Source: Afifella aestuarii
GTDB lineage: Bacteria; Pseudomonadota; Alphaproteobacteria; Rhizobiales; Afifellaceae
Assembly: GCF_004023665.1 (NCBI RefSeq)
Contig: NZ_SAUF01000001.1
Location: forward strand, 248,001-312,000
DNA: 64,000 nt
Direction of reading: 5' to 3'
In this document: positions 1 through 8,730 of the stretch, piece by piece
Layout: every line of letters begins with the position of its first letter
How positions within the stretch are numbered: the stretch's first letter is position 1
Notes under the pieces: model-generated
Databases searched by the model: none
What the model saw: only the letters and a program-made list of their open reading frames with translations
What the model was told of the DNA's origin: nothing
Made by a program: the position numbers and the translations under genes

Positions 1-2
1 CC

Positions 3-917
3 TCGACCGGCGCGTTGAAGCTCGGCAAGGTACCGGAGAAGCTCGTCGTCGTCGGTGCCGGCATCATCGGGCTCGAACTCGGTTCCGTGTGGCGGCGGCT
101 CGGGGCGAAGGTCACGGTCGTGGAATTCCTCGATCGCATCCTGCCCGGCATGGACGGGGAGGTGGCCAAACAGGCCCAGCGGCTTTTCAAGAAGCAGGGG
201 ATCGACTTCCGTCTCGGCACCAAGGTGACGGGCGTCGAAACCGAAAAGAAGGGCCTGCGTGTCTCCGTCGAGCCGGTCAAGGGCGGGGATGCGGAGAAGC
301 TCGATGCCGATATCGTGCTCGTGGCGATCGGCCGGCGTCCCTATACGGCGGGGCTCGGGCTCGAAGAGGCGGGGGTCGCGCTCGACGAGCGCGGCCGCGT
401 TGCCACCGCCAAGGATTACAAGACGAATGTCGAGGGCATCTACGCGATCGGCGACGCGATCGCCGGACCGATGCTCGCCCATAAGGCGGAGGACGAAGGC
501 ACGGCCGTTGCCGAAATCCTCGCCGGCCAGAAGGGCCACGTGAATTACGAGGTGATTCCGAGCGTCGTCTATACGGAGCCGGAAATCGCCGTCGTCGGGC
601 GCTCTGAAGAGGAGCTGAAGGACGCCGGTATCGCCTATCGCAGCGGCAAATTCCCGTTTAGCGCCAACGGGCGCGCCCGTGCGATGAATGCCACGGACGG
701 TTTTGTGAAAGTCCTGGCCGACGAGAAGACGGACCAGGTGCTCGGCGTGCATATCGTCGGGCGCGGCGCCGGCGAAATGATTCACGAGGCGGCTGTCCTC
801 ATGGAATTCTCAGGTGCCGCAGAAGACCTTGCACGCACCTGCCATGCGCATCCGACGATGTCTGAAGCCGTTCGCGAAGCGGCGATGGCGGCCTGGTTCA
901 AACCCGTTCATATCTGA
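3..917 (+). CDS. lpdA: Dihydrolipoyl dehydrogenase (E3), C-terminal part
   Basis: Flavoprotein that reoxidises dihydrolipoamide in 2-oxoacid dehydrogenase complexes. The gene enters from the left edge of the window, so only about the last 304 residues are seen; the reading frame is open from base 3. Visible are the NAD-binding glycine motif GAGIIGLELG, the second FAD-contact region (YAIGDAIAGPMLAHKAEDEG), and the C-terminal dimerisation domain with the active-site His-Glu region HAHPTMSEAVREA. The order lpd then xerC matches other Hyphomicrobiales, where lpd follows the 2-oxoglutarate dehydrogenase genes. A hairpin starts at the stop codon. The family assignment is secure; which complex it serves cannot be told from this fragment. 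Confidence 0.95.
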   Translation, partial: STGALKLGKVPEKLVVVGAGIIGLELGSVWRRLGAKVTVVEFLDRILPGMDGEVAKQAQRLFKKQGIDFRLGTKVTGVETEKKGLRVSVEPVKGGDAEKLDADIVLVAIGRRPYTAGLGLEEAGVALDERGRVATAKDYKTNVEGIYAIGDAIAGPMLAHKAEDEGTAVAEILAGQKGHVNYEVIPSVVYTEPEIAVVGRSEEELKDAGIAYRSGKFPFSANGRARAMNATDGFVKVLADEKTDQVLGVHIVGRGAGEMIHEAAVLMEFSGAAEDLARTCHAHPTMSEAVREAAMAAWFKPVHI

Positions 918-935
918 GGGCAGGACTGCCCTCAG
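914..935 (+). terminator. Hairpin at the lpdA stop codon
   Basis: An inverted repeat (CTGAGGGCAG / CTGCCCTCAG, separated by two bases) contains the lpdA stop codon. No T-tract follows, so it is not a textbook intrinsic terminator; it may stabilise the 3' end or help termination. Confidence 0.5.
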
Positions 936-1025
936 CCTTGCCCCTGTCGGCGTGGTCCCTGCGAAACTCGGCCTAGGGCGATGGCGTTGGGCCGGGCCAC
1001 CAGGGATGGCGAAAAGCGGCAAGGC

Positions 1026-1055
1026 AAAAAAAAGCGCCGGCTCTTCGGCCGGCGC
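1026..1055 (-). terminator. Rho-independent terminator of the small secreted-protein gene
   Basis: Read on the minus strand, an 8-bp GC-rich stem (GCGCCGGC / GCCGGCGC) with a 6-base loop is followed directly by eight T residues. It lies about 60 bases downstream of the stop of the minus-strand gene at 1116-1364. This is the most canonical intrinsic terminator seen in the window. Confidence 0.9.
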
Positions 1056-1115
1056 AGACGTTATCCGGTTGCTATTGGCAACCTGGACTGGAGTACGTGA
1101 AAAACGTGCCGGGCC

Positions 1116-1364
1116 CTATTTGGTTCCGCCCGTGCAGGCCGTATCGCCCGCCGCACACTCTTTTTTTGGAGCGGCGTTGCGTTCGCTGCGGGTCGCGACT
1201 TGCGAAAGTGGTGTGGGGGTGGTTGCCATCGCCACCTTTTCCTCAGCAACCGGCGCTTTGGAGGCCATCACCTGCTGCCGGTGAAAGCTGCAATCGGCGC
1301 TGGCAGCAGATGCCAGCAGGAGGAAGGCGGCGGTCGCGCTGACGCATGTCAAAACCTTGCGCAT
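1116..1364 (-). CDS. Small secreted protein of unknown function
   Basis: An 82-residue protein with a clear Sec signal peptide: MRKVLTC start, hydrophobic core up to ASAASA, likely cleavage before DCSFHRQQV. The mature part of about 60 residues is polar, rich in Ala, Lys and Thr, and carries three cysteines (near residues 24, 70 and 77), so a periplasmic disulfide is possible. No domain is recognised. It is a single-gene unit: a strong intrinsic terminator follows, and an upstream gap of about 150 bases separates it from xerC. Small exported proteins starting their mature part with a Cys-containing motif are frequent in Hyphomicrobiales. Reality of the gene is supported by the signal peptide plus terminator; the function is unknown. 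Confidence 0.7.
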   Translation of the reverse strand: MRKVLTCVSATAAFLLLASAASADCSFHRQQVMASKAPVAEEKVAMATTPTPLSQVATRSERNAAPKKECAAGDTACTGGTK

Positions 1365-1515
1365 GAATCTCTCTCCTTGTTCCCTCTTGTCTCTCCGCGG
1401 ACAAAGCTTTCGCTCACGTCCGACGAGGAAAGTTAGGGCGGAAAGAAGGCCGCGCTAAGATCGATTCTGCCTCAATATTCGTCATCTCGAAAACGTGATG
1501 ACGCAAGAAGACGTC

Positions 1516-2502
1516 TCACGAATGCCGTTGATGCGCGGCACGGGGATGCGCCTTTGCATAGATATCGAGAAGCCGGGCCGCATCGACATTGGTATAGATC
1601 TGTGTCGTCGACAGGCTCGCATGACCCAGAAGCTCCTGGATCGTCCTGAGATCGCCGCCGTCGCCAAGAAGATGCGTGGCGAATGAGTGGCGCAGCGCAT
1701 GTGGCGTGACGCTCGGCTCGAGACCCAGGGCAGATCGAAGCCGTTCCACCAGTTTTTGGACGATGCGGGGCGACAGGGAACCACCCTTGGCGCCGCGAAA
1801 CAGGGGCTCGCTCGGCGCCAGAAGGTAGGGGCAGAGGCGGATATAGGCTTCGATCGCCTCGCTCACCTTCGGCAGCACCGGCACGATCCGCGTCTTGCCT
1901 CCCTTGCCGGTGACACGAAGTGTATCGCGGCCTCCGATAGGGGCATCGGCCCGCGAAATGCCGAGTGCTTCGGAGATGCGCAGGCCGCTGCCGTAAAGAA
2001 GCAGAAGGACGGCGCGGTCGCGGGCGGCGAGCCAGGGCTCTTCGGTCAATGTGTCGGCGGCGTCCGTCAGCGTCAGGGTATCGGTGACGGAGAGCGCCTT
2101 CGGAAGGCTTTTCTTCTGCTTCGGACTGCGCACGGCCTCGAAAGCCGAGGTGGTCGGGATGTCGTGCCGGGCACAGAAGCGGGCTAGCGAGCGGCAGGCG
2201 GCGAGCTGGCGGGCGAGGCTGCGCGAGCCTGCGCCGGATGCGCGCCGAGCGGCGAGGAAGGCGCGGATATCGGCCGGCGTCAAAGCGGCGATGTCGGCAG
2301 TTGCCGGCGGTGCGCCGAGATGCTTCGTCAGAAACTGCGCCAGCTGCGAAAGATCGCGCTCATAGGCTTCGAGTGTCTTTGGCGACAATCGCCTCTCGTC
2401 GCGGAGATAGCTCAGCCAGCGCTGCAGGAGTGCGGCGAGGTCGGGTGCGAGCGCGACAAGGAATGCGTCTTTGGAGGCCATGGCGCGAGTATCACGCGCC
2501 AT
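1516..2502 (-). CDS. xerC: Tyrosine recombinase XerC
   Basis: Site-specific recombinase of the phage-integrase family that, with XerD, resolves chromosome dimers at dif. At 328 residues it is near the usual 300. The N-terminal SAM-like domain spans about 20-115. The catalytic set is complete: Arg175 (GSGLRISEAL), Lys200 (TGKGGKTR), His268 and Arg271 (PHALRHSFATHLL), His294 (LGHASLSTTQ) and the nucleophile Tyr303. Start is ambiguous: Met1 or Met8 (2481), neither with a clear ribosome site. It sits near lpd and priA, the usual chromosomal setting, with no phage genes nearby, so it is read as housekeeping XerC rather than an integrase. Confidence 0.9.
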   Translation of the reverse strand: MARDTRAMASKDAFLVALAPDLAALLQRWLSYLRDERRLSPKTLEAYERDLSQLAQFLTKHLGAPPATADIAALTPADIRAFLAARRASGAGSRSLARQLAACRSLARFCARHDIPTTSAFEAVRSPKQKKSLPKALSVTDTLTLTDAADTLTEEPWLAARDRAVLLLLYGSGLRISEALGISRADAPIGGRDTLRVTGKGGKTRIVPVLPKVSEAIEAYIRLCPYLLAPSEPLFRGAKGGSLSPRIVQKLVERLRSALGLEPSVTPHALRHSFATHLLGDGGDLRTIQELLGHASLSTTQIYTNVDAARLLDIYAKAHPRAAHQRHS

Positions 2503-2559
2503 GGTTAAACAAATGCGTAGGGACGTAAGACGTTGTATCGACGCCCTTTTCCATATGAG

Positions 2560-3216
2560 TCAGAGGATTGACTGACCCGCCTTCTTCCAATCCGCAAGGA
2601 AGGCCTCGAGACCCTTGTCGGTGAGCGGGTGCTTGATGAGGGAGCGCAGCACCTGCGGCGGCACCGTCACCACATCGGCGCCGATCATCGCCGCCTGCTT
2701 CACATGGTTGGGCGTGCGCACGGAGGCCGCCAGGATCTCCGTCTCGAAGTTCGGATAATTGTCGTAGATGATGCGGATCTCTTCGATCAGCTCCATGCCG
2801 TCGAGATTGATGTCGTCGAGGCGACCGATGAAGGGGGAGATGAACGCCGCGCCGGCCTTGGCCGCGAGCAGGGCCTGATTGGCGGAAAAGCACAAAGTGA
2901 CATTCACCATCCGGCCCTCGTCCGCGAAGGTGCGGCAGGCTTTGAGACCGTCCAATGTCAGGGGCACCTTGATCGCCACATTGTCGGCGATCTCGGCGAG
3001 TTTGCGGCCCTCCTTCAGCATCGTGTCGTAATCGGTTGCCGCCACTTCGGCCGACACCGGTCCGGATACGAGATCGCAGATCTCTGCGATGACGTCGGTG
3101 ATCGGGCGCCCCGCCTTCATGATCAGCGAGGGGTTGGTGGTGACGCCGTCGAGGAGCCCGGCTTCTGCAAGCTCGCGGATCTCGGCGGTGTCGGCGGTGT
3201 CCACGAAGAATTTCAT
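2560..3216 (-). CDS. tal: Transaldolase, short FSA/TalC type
   Basis: A 218-residue single-domain enzyme of the MipB/TalC group. It starts [17 protein letters not shown] and has the substrate-loop motif GVTTNPSLI at 24-32. Lys83 in NVAIKVPLT is the expected Schiff-base lysine. Short members act either as transaldolase in the pentose phosphate pathway or as fructose-6-phosphate aldolase; sequence reading alone does not settle which. It lies downstream of xerC on the same strand, about 57 bases from the xerC start, so the two are probably not one tight operon. With zwf-pgl-edd-eda-pgi elsewhere in the window it would link pentoses to the sugar-acid pathway. Confidence 0.9.
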   Translation of the reverse strand: MKFFVDTADTAEIRELAEAGLLDGVTTNPSLIMKAGRPITDVIAEICDLVSGPVSAEVAATDYDTMLKEGRKLAEIADNVAIKVPLTLDGLKACRTFADEGRMVNVTLCFSANQALLAAKAGAAFISPFIGRLDDINLDGMELIEEIRIIYDNYPNFETEILAASVRTPNHVKQAAMIGADVVTVPPQVLRSLIKHPLTDKGLEAFLADWKKAGQSIL

Positions 3217-3375
3217 AGCGTTTGCCTCATCGCTGCGCTTGTCGTCGCGCGTGATAATCGTCCGCCCTCTCTAGAACTTTCGTTTGCCCCTTTGAAGGCA
3301 CAGAGTGCATGGAGGTCTTGCAAAGGCGCCCTGCGGCCTTCGCGGGTTTCGCACCAGGCGGTTGTCGCAACGTCC

Positions 3376-4401
3376 TTAAAGCGCCAACGCGGAGGCGAGC
3401 ACGGCCCCCACATAAAGCACGAGAATTCCCACTGTTTCGAAACCGACATTGGCAAAGCCGTAGCGCTCACGCCGGATGAGACCGAGGAGGAGCACGGCGG
3501 TCATGGCGATGCCGATCAGTGCCCAGAATTGCGTCGAGGGATCGATGGCGTTGTAAATCGACCCGTCGCGATAGGCGACGTCGGCCGCCGACAGGAAGAG
3601 AACGTCGAACGTGTTGCCACCGATGATGCCGCCGAGGGCGAGCTGCAAGGCGCCCCGCCGCACCGCGGCGAGCGTGGTCACGAGCTCAGGCAGCGAGGTG
3701 ACGGTCGCCGTCATCAAAGCGCCGACGACGCTGCCGCTGATGCCGGTCTTTTGGGCGATCGTTGTTCCGGTCTCCGCCACCACGTAGCCCGCGATGGCAA
3801 CGACGATCACCATGCCCGCAAATGAAAGCGCCAGGTTGAGCGTGGAGCGGCCTTTCTCGTCTTCTTCCGGCATGTCGTGCCGGGTCTCGTCGGTATCGAA
3901 CGGCTTCCACATTGGCTGATCCCGGTCCTGGCGGCCGAGCCTCAGGCCGAAAATGTAGATTGCGATCAGGATGATGCTCGCCGGATGCACGCCGAAGAAG
4001 GTGACCGGCGGGAGCACGCCGGCAATCATCGGGATGCTGAGGAGAAGGATGAGCAGCGCCGATTGTGAGAGATTGGTCGGGTCGGCGGCCGCATGTTCCA
4101 GATTGGCTTTCCTATAGGCGATGTCGGCAAGGGCTAGAAACGCGGTCTGCGCAGCGATGCCGCCAAGCGAATTGGCATAAGCGAGGTCGACGTTGCCGGT
4201 CGCGGCGGCCGTAACGGAGGTTACCGTGCCTGCCGCCGACGTCGTCGCGCCCAGAAGCACCGCGCCCGCGATCGCCTCGCCGAGACCCGTACGGTCGGCC
4301 AGAACGTCGGCGACCGACGTGAGCTTCGTGCCGATATAGGCGATGGTGGCCGCGGCTACGACGAAGAGCCCGACAGCGAAAGTCAGAGAGAGTTCCGGCA
4401 A
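3376..4401 (-). CDS. Sodium/calcium exchanger family membrane protein
   Basis: A 341-residue integral membrane protein with about ten hydrophobic segments in two inverted halves. Both alpha-repeats are recognisable: GEAIAGAVLLGATTSAAG in the first half, and GALMTATVTSLPELVTTLAA followed by GGIIGGNTFDVLFL in the second. The SLPEL and GGN features are typical of cation/Ca2+ exchangers. A charged cytoplasmic linker of about 35 residues (RQDRDQPMWKPFDTDETRHDMPEEDEKG region) joins the halves. It is divergent from priA, with 198 bases between starts. Likely role: cation/H+ or Na+/Ca2+ antiport at the inner membrane; the ion is unknown. The first repeat lacks the acidic residue usually found in the second, which may matter for ion choice. 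Confidence 0.8.
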   Translation of the reverse strand: MPELSLTFAVGLFVVAAATIAYIGTKLTSVADVLADRTGLGEAIAGAVLLGATTSAAGTVTSVTAAATGNVDLAYANSLGGIAAQTAFLALADIAYRKANLEHAAADPTNLSQSALLILLLSIPMIAGVLPPVTFFGVHPASIILIAIYIFGLRLGRQDRDQPMWKPFDTDETRHDMPEEDEKGRSTLNLALSFAGMVIVVAIAGYVVAETGTTIAQKTGISGSVVGALMTATVTSLPELVTTLAAVRRGALQLALGGIIGGNTFDVLFLSAADVAYRDGSIYNAIDPSTQFWALIGIAMTAVLLLGLIRRERYGFANVGFETVGILVLYVGAVLASALAL

Positions 4402-4599
4402 GAAAGATCCGCTTGGTTTGCCTAGCCAACTGAAGAGGCCATGCGCGGTTCCAACATTCCTGGACGCTCCTCATCTTCGCTGCGGTTCGGGAGCTTGCGA
4501 TTTTGCTTCATGCTTGCGAATCGCGGCGGGGCGCGCTTGGAAGGCGCTTCGGCGAGCGTTTAGGCTCGTTAAGCGGATTTAACGAAAGCCGAGGCTCGC

Positions 4600-6768
4600 T
4601 TGCCTGATACGTTTCCGCTCCAGGTGCTTCTCCCTTATGCCCTGGAGTGCAGCTACACCTATCTCGCCGACCGCCCGCTCGATCCCGGAACGATCGTCGT
4701 CGTGCCGCTCGGTGCGCGCGAGGTCTTGGGTGTCGTCTGGGACGACGAGGCGCCGCAAAAGCTCAACACCGCGAGACTGAAGCCGATCGCAGCGGTTCTT
4801 CCGGCCTTGCCGCTGCCGCGTCCACTGATGCGCCTGATCGATTTCGTCGCCGATTACACATTGTCGCCGCCAGGCATGGTGTTGCGTATGGCGCTGCGCG
4901 TGACGGCGGCGCTCGCCCCGGAAAAGCCGGTTGCGGCCGTGCGCGTAACGGGGATGGCGCCAGACCGGTCGACCGCCGCCCGCCAGCGCGTTCTCGATCT
5001 GGCGGGCGACGGCCTTGCCTGGTCGAAAAGCGGCCTTGCCACCGCGGCCGGCGTTTCTGCTTCAGTCGTCGACGGGCTCGTCAAACAGGGCGCGCTGGAG
5101 ATGGTGCTTCTGTCGCCGCGCCCGGTCACGCGCCCGCCGATCCCAGATTTCGCCCCACCGGAGCTCTCCGACGCGCAGGCCGAGGCCGGCGCGCAATTGC
5201 GCGCGCTGGTGCGAGATGAGGCGTTTTCGGTCGCTCTCATCGACGGCGTGACCGGTGCCGGCAAGACCGAGGTGTTTTTCGAGGCCGCGGCGGAGGCTCT
5301 CGAAAAGGGCCGCCAGGTTTTGATTTTGATGCCGGAAATCGCCCTGACCTCGCAGGCGCTTGAACGTTTCGCCGCTCGCTTCGGCTCGCCGCCGGCCGAA
5401 TGGCATTCTGAGATGTCGCCGAAATTGCGCGAACGCGTCTGGCGCGGGGTTGCCGACGGGACGGTTCGCGCCGTCGTCGGGGCACGCTCGGCCCTCTTCC
5501 TGCCGTTTTGCGAACTCGGCCTCATCGTCGTCGATGAAGAGCATGACGGTGCCTACAAGCAGGAAGAGGGCGTCATCTACCATGCCCGGGACATGGCCGT
5601 CGCTTATGGCCATCTCGCCGGCTTCCCGGTGGTGCTGTCGTCGGCGACCCCGTCCGTCGAAAGTCGGGTCAACGCGCAGCGCGGGCGCTACCGTCATATC
5701 CATCTCGACCAGCGCTACAGCGGGGCGGGCCTGCCCGACGTTGACGTCGTCGATCTGCGCGAAGCGCCGCCGGAGCGCGGCCGCTCCCTGTCACCAAAGC
5801 TCGTCGAAGCCGTCCGGCAGACCCTGGCGCAGGGCCACCAGGCACTTCTCTTCCTCAACCGCCGCGGTTACGCCCCTTTGACGCTCTGCCGCCATTGCGG
5901 TCACCGCTTCACCTGCCCGAATTGTTCGACCTGGCTCGTCGAACATCGGTTTCGCGGCGTGCTCGCCTGCCATCATTGCGGCCATGAAGAAAGGCGCCCG
6001 GAAGCCTGTCCCGCTTGCGGCGCAGAGGACAGTCTCGTCGCCTGCGGGCCCGGGGTGGAGCGGCTGCAGGAAGAGGCGCTCGATCTTTTTCCGGAGGCGA
6101 GGAGCCTCGTCTTGTCGAGCGATCTTGCCGGCGGCGTGCAGCGGCTGCGGCTGGAGCTCGCCGCCGTCGAAAAGGGCGAAGCCGACATCATCATCGGCAC
6201 GCAGCTCGTCGCCAAAGGTCACAATTTTCCGAAACTTACGCTCGTCGGCGTCGTCGATGCCGATCTCGGCCTGGCGCAGGGCGATCCGCGCGCGGCGGAG
6301 CGCACCTTCCAGCTTTTGACTCAGGTCGCGGGCCGGGCCGGACGGGCCGGCCAGTCAAGCCGGGCTTTCCTGCAGACCTGGCAGCCCGGCCATCCGGTCA
6401 TGACGGCGCTGGCGGGCGGCCAGCCGGAGGCGTTCTTCGAGGCGGAGGTGGAAAGCCGGCGCCGGGGCGCCCTGCCGCCGTTTTCGCGCCTTGCCGGGAT
6501 CATCGTCAGCGGCCCGGAGCGCGCGGCGGCCCAGGAGCATGCGCGGGCGATGGCGCGGGCTGCGCCGCGCGAAGAGGGGGTAGAGCTCCTGGGGCCGGCC
6601 GAAGCGCCGCTGGCGCTCATCCGAGGCCGCTACCGTTTTCGGCTTCTGGCACGCGCGGGCTCGTCCAACCAGTTGCACCGCTGGCTGCGGGCCTGGCTCG
6701 CTGCGGCCCCAAAAGCGCGTGGCAGTGTGAGGGTCTCCGTCGATGTCGACCCGCAGAGCTTTCTGTGA
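4600..6768 (+). CDS. priA: Primosomal replication-restart helicase PriA
   Basis: 3'-5' DNA helicase that reloads the replisome at repaired forks. At 722 residues it has the full layout: N-terminal 3'-DNA-binding domain (about 1-105), a winged-helix region, Walker A GVTGAGKTE (216-224), DEEH box (312-315), and an eight-cysteine zinc-binding insertion (Cys430, 433, 439, 442, 457, 460, 470, 473). A helicase C-terminal domain follows. The start is TTG; the N-terminus MPDTFPLQVLLP aligns with the family from this codon, and a GAGG stretch lies just upstream. It is monocistronic and convergent with the omptin-like gene, with a strong hairpin between them. Confidence 0.95.
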   Translation: MPDTFPLQVLLPYALECSYTYLADRPLDPGTIVVVPLGAREVLGVVWDDEAPQKLNTARLKPIAAVLPALPLPRPLMRLIDFVADYTLSPPGMVLRMALRVTAALAPEKPVAAVRVTGMAPDRSTAARQRVLDLAGDGLAWSKSGLATAAGVSASVVDGLVKQGALEMVLLSPRPVTRPPIPDFAPPELSDAQAEAGAQLRALVRDEAFSVALIDGVTGAGKTEVFFEAAAEALEKGRQVLILMPEIALTSQALERFAARFGSPPAEWHSEMSPKLRERVWRGVADGTVRAVVGARSALFLPFCELGLIVVDEEHDGAYKQEEGVIYHARDMAVAYGHLAGFPVVLSSATPSVESRVNAQRGRYRHIHLDQRYSGAGLPDVDVVDLREAPPERGRSLSPKLVEAVRQTLAQGHQALLFLNRRGYAPLTLCRHCGHRFTCPNCSTWLVEHRFRGVLACHHCGHEERRPEACPACGAEDSLVACGPGVERLQEEALDLFPEARSLVLSSDLAGGVQRLRLELAAVEKGEADIIIGTQLVAKGHNFPKLTLVGVVDADLGLAQGDPRAAERTFQLLTQVAGRAGRAGQSSRAFLQTWQPGHPVMTALAGGQPEAFFEAEVESRRRGALPPFSRLAGIIVSGPERAAAQEHARAMARAAPREEGVELLGPAEAPLALIRGRYRFRLLARAGSSNQLHRWLRAWLAAAPKARGSVRVSVDVDPQSFL

Positions 6769-6835
6769 TCCTCATGAGGAGAGGTCGCGCTCGTTTTCCG
6801 AGCAACGTCCGGGCGATAACGATGATGTGAGGAAG

Positions 6836-6857
6836 CGCGGGCGGTGGGCCGCCCGCG
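6836..6857. terminator. GC-rich hairpin between convergent priA and the omptin-like gene
   Basis: A perfect 9-bp stem (CGCGGGCGG / CCGCCCGCG) with a TGGG loop lies between the two stop codons. There is no T-tract on either side. Position suggests a shared terminator-like structure for both transcripts. Confidence 0.55.
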
Positions 6858-6868
6858 GAGTCGGTTCG

Positions 6869-7825
6869 TCAGAAGGTGATAGCGGCCTGTGCAGTCACGC
6901 CAAACATATCGACCGACCAGTCTTCGTCCTGAGCCGTGCCGCCCGCAGCGACGTTTTCAAAATGCGAATTGCCGTCGGTCTCCATATGCCAGTAGCGGCC
7001 GCCGAGGCCGATCGCGAAGCTGTCGGTCAGCCGGTAATTGACCATTCCCTCAAGCTGGTAGCCCCAGCCGGTACCGGTTTCGGGGATCGAACCGGCGAGG
7101 TCGGGTCGCAGATGATGCGTGTCGGCTCCGTCGAGATAGACGTAGGGGAGAATTGCGCCCTCAGCGCTCAGCAGAATGCGGTCGCCGATGAGCGCATCGG
7201 CTTTCAGGCCGATGCGTGCCGAGTGCCAGTCGTTCTCCTGCGAGATGACTTTTGCGCCGTCGGGCACATCGCCGGGCATGCAGATCTCAAAAGCGGCTTC
7301 CTGCTGGCATCCGTAGGCGTGCACCTGCTGGCGCAGCCAATTGTAGCCAGCAAACACGCCAAGACGCATGTTCGGCCGTTCGACGAGGTATTTGCCGCCG
7401 TCGATGGTGACGTAATAGACGTGACCGTCGTCCTGATCGCTTTTCGTGCTCGAATAATCCGGAATGACCGGCGGGAAATCTTCGTCCTGCAGCGAGCCGC
7501 GCAGGCTCCAACCGAGGCCGGCATTGCCCTTGGCGAAAATCCCATCATTGGTGATGTCACCGAAGACTTCTCCGGCATGGGTATCGAGATCGTCATAGGT
7601 GAGGCGGGAGAGCCTGATGTCGCCGGTCGAATCGTAGAGCGTCTTTTCGGTCTTGCCGGTCGCGTACCAGTATCTCGTCCCGAGCGTGGCGCTGTAGGAA
7701 CGGTCGAGCGCGCCAGGCTTTTCGGAAACGCCGAAATCTGCGGCGAGTGCCGTGCCGTGAAGGGCTGCGACGCCCAATCCCAAAAAGCAAGCGAGTGTGG
7801 TTGTCGCTGTTTTTCCAAAACGCAT
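6869..7825 (-). CDS. Omptin-like outer-membrane beta-barrel (putative aspartyl-type protease)
   Basis: A 318-residue exported protein. The start at 7825 puts a signal peptide first (MRFGKTATTT, hydrophobic core, LAA cleavage near 29); longer starts would precede it with unrelated sequence. The mature part alternates hydrophobic and polar residues and ends in Phe, as barrels do. By eye it aligns with E. coli OmpT along most of its length: GKTEKTLY to GKTKERVY, NMRLGVFAGY to NYRLGLMAGY. The catalytic pairs Asp83/Asp85 and Asp210/His212 of OmpT fall on Asp114/Asp116 (LQDEDF) and Asp235/His237 (GADTHH). This supports an active omptin-fold protease, unproven without a profile search. Two cysteines at 173 and 182 may form a loop disulfide. 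It is monocistronic, divergent from atpH. Confidence 0.7.
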   Translation of the reverse strand: MRFGKTATTTLACFLGLGVAALHGTALAADFGVSEKPGALDRSYSATLGTRYWYATGKTEKTLYDSTGDIRLSRLTYDDLDTHAGEVFGDITNDGIFAKGNAGLGWSLRGSLQDEDFPPVIPDYSSTKSDQDDGHVYYVTIDGGKYLVERPNMRLGVFAGYNWLRQQVHAYGCQQEAAFEICMPGDVPDGAKVISQENDWHSARIGLKADALIGDRILLSAEGAILPYVYLDGADTHHLRPDLAGSIPETGTGWGYQLEGMVNYRLTDSFAIGLGGRYWHMETDGNSHFENVAAGGTAQDEDWSVDMFGVTAQAAITF

Positions 7826-8169
7826 TTGCCGCCCCCTGACTGCGTGTTGCGGTGACAAGCAATGCAGTGAAAGGTTAAAAGAAATGGTTAATCGTTTCTC
7901 TCTGCCGGGAATCGCCAAAATCGGCCGGTGTCTCGGCCCTCGGGGCGGCAAGCGAGCAGCGCTTTCGGCGGCTTCCGCGGAGGCAAACCTTTCGTAGGGG
8001 GTGGCCGCGTTTGTCGGCCTGCGGGCCGCTCGCCGTGTTGCACCCCCCAAAACGCTGTGCTAAGGGGCCCCCGGCTTGGCATGAGGGGGGCCCCGGCCCC
8101 TCCACGGTTGTCTAAACCCACCTGCTTCCGGAGCAACGGTCCGGAGCTCTAGCAAGAGATAGGAAACGC
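7826..8169. promoter_or_regulatory. Divergent intergenic region before the ATP synthase operon
   Basis: 344 bases without a convincing gene, between the omptin-like gene (left) and atpH (right). It must hold the promoters for both. Its most striking part is a GC-rich inverted repeat at 8064-8094, listed separately. A 7-base direct repeat CCGGAGC occurs twice near 8130-8150, just upstream of the atpH ribosome site (TAGGA). Exact promoter boxes cannot be assigned by eye. Confidence 0.5.
8064..8094 (+). repeat. GC-only inverted repeat in the atp leader
   Basis: Arms GGGGCCCCC (8064-8072) and GGGGGCCCC (8086-8094) form a perfect 9-bp stem with a 13-base loop, about 75 bases upstream of atpH. It could be a terminator-like or RNA-stabilising element in the atp leader, or a remnant structure. 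Confidence 0.6.
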
Positions 8170-8730
8170 GTGGCGGACTCCTCCTCCCCTGTATCTGGCG
8201 TGGCTGATCGGTATGCGGCGGCTTTGTTTGAGCTGGCGCTGGAGGAATCGGCTCTCGAACAGGTCGAAGCCGATCTCGATCGCTATTCGCAGATGCTCGA
8301 CGAGAGTGCCGATTTCCGCAGGCTCGTCGAAAGCCCGGCTTTCTCCTCCGAGGATCAGCTCGGGGCGATGAAAGTGCTGAACGAACGCGCAGGCATTACT
8401 GGCCTTGCGGCGAACTTCGTCGGCGTTCTGGCGCAGAACCGGCGGCTTTTTACGCTGCCCGGCGTCATCCGGTCGTTCAAGCGGCGTGCCGCGGAGCATC
8501 GCGGCGAGGTGACGGCACAAGTCACAGCGGCGCAGGCCTTGAGCGAGGAGCAAAAAAGCGCCCTGAAAGCGGCGCTGAAAGAGCGCCTCGGCAAGGATGC
8601 CAATCTCGATCTTAAGGTCGATCCTGCGATTCTTGGCGGCCTCGTCGTCAAGCTCGGTTCGCAGATGATTGACACCTCGCTCAGGACCAAGCTCAACATG
8701 ATGAAATCACGTCTTAAAGAGGCCAGCTGA
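8170..8730 (+). CDS. atpH: ATP synthase F1 subunit delta
   Basis: Stator subunit that ties the F1 head to the F0 b-subunits. 186 residues, the normal length, with the N-terminal helical bundle ([16 protein letters not shown]) and the C-terminal conserved stretch [20 protein letters not shown]. The start is GTG at 8170, preceded by TAGGA at good distance. It is the first gene of atpHAGDC; its TGA overlaps the atpA ATG by one base, so translation is probably coupled. F0 genes are not here, as is usual in alphaproteobacteria. Confidence 0.97.
   Translation: MADSSSPVSGVADRYAAALFELALEESALEQVEADLDRYSQMLDESADFRRLVESPAFSSEDQLGAMKVLNERAGITGLAANFVGVLAQNRRLFTLPGVIRSFKRRAAEHRGEVTAQVTAAQALSEEQKSALKAALKERLGKDANLDLKVDPAILGGLVVKLGSQMIDTSLRTKLNMMKSRLKEAS

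Noticed and set aside
1516-2502. Tyrosine recombinase as the integrase of a mobile element
   Set aside because: Housekeeping XerC context, no phage or plasmid genes, no flanking attachment repeats noticed.
2629-3825. 398-codon plus-strand open frame opposite the transaldolase and exchanger genes
   Set aside because: Antisense to two well-supported genes, and it crosses the gap between them; no motif or ribosome site.
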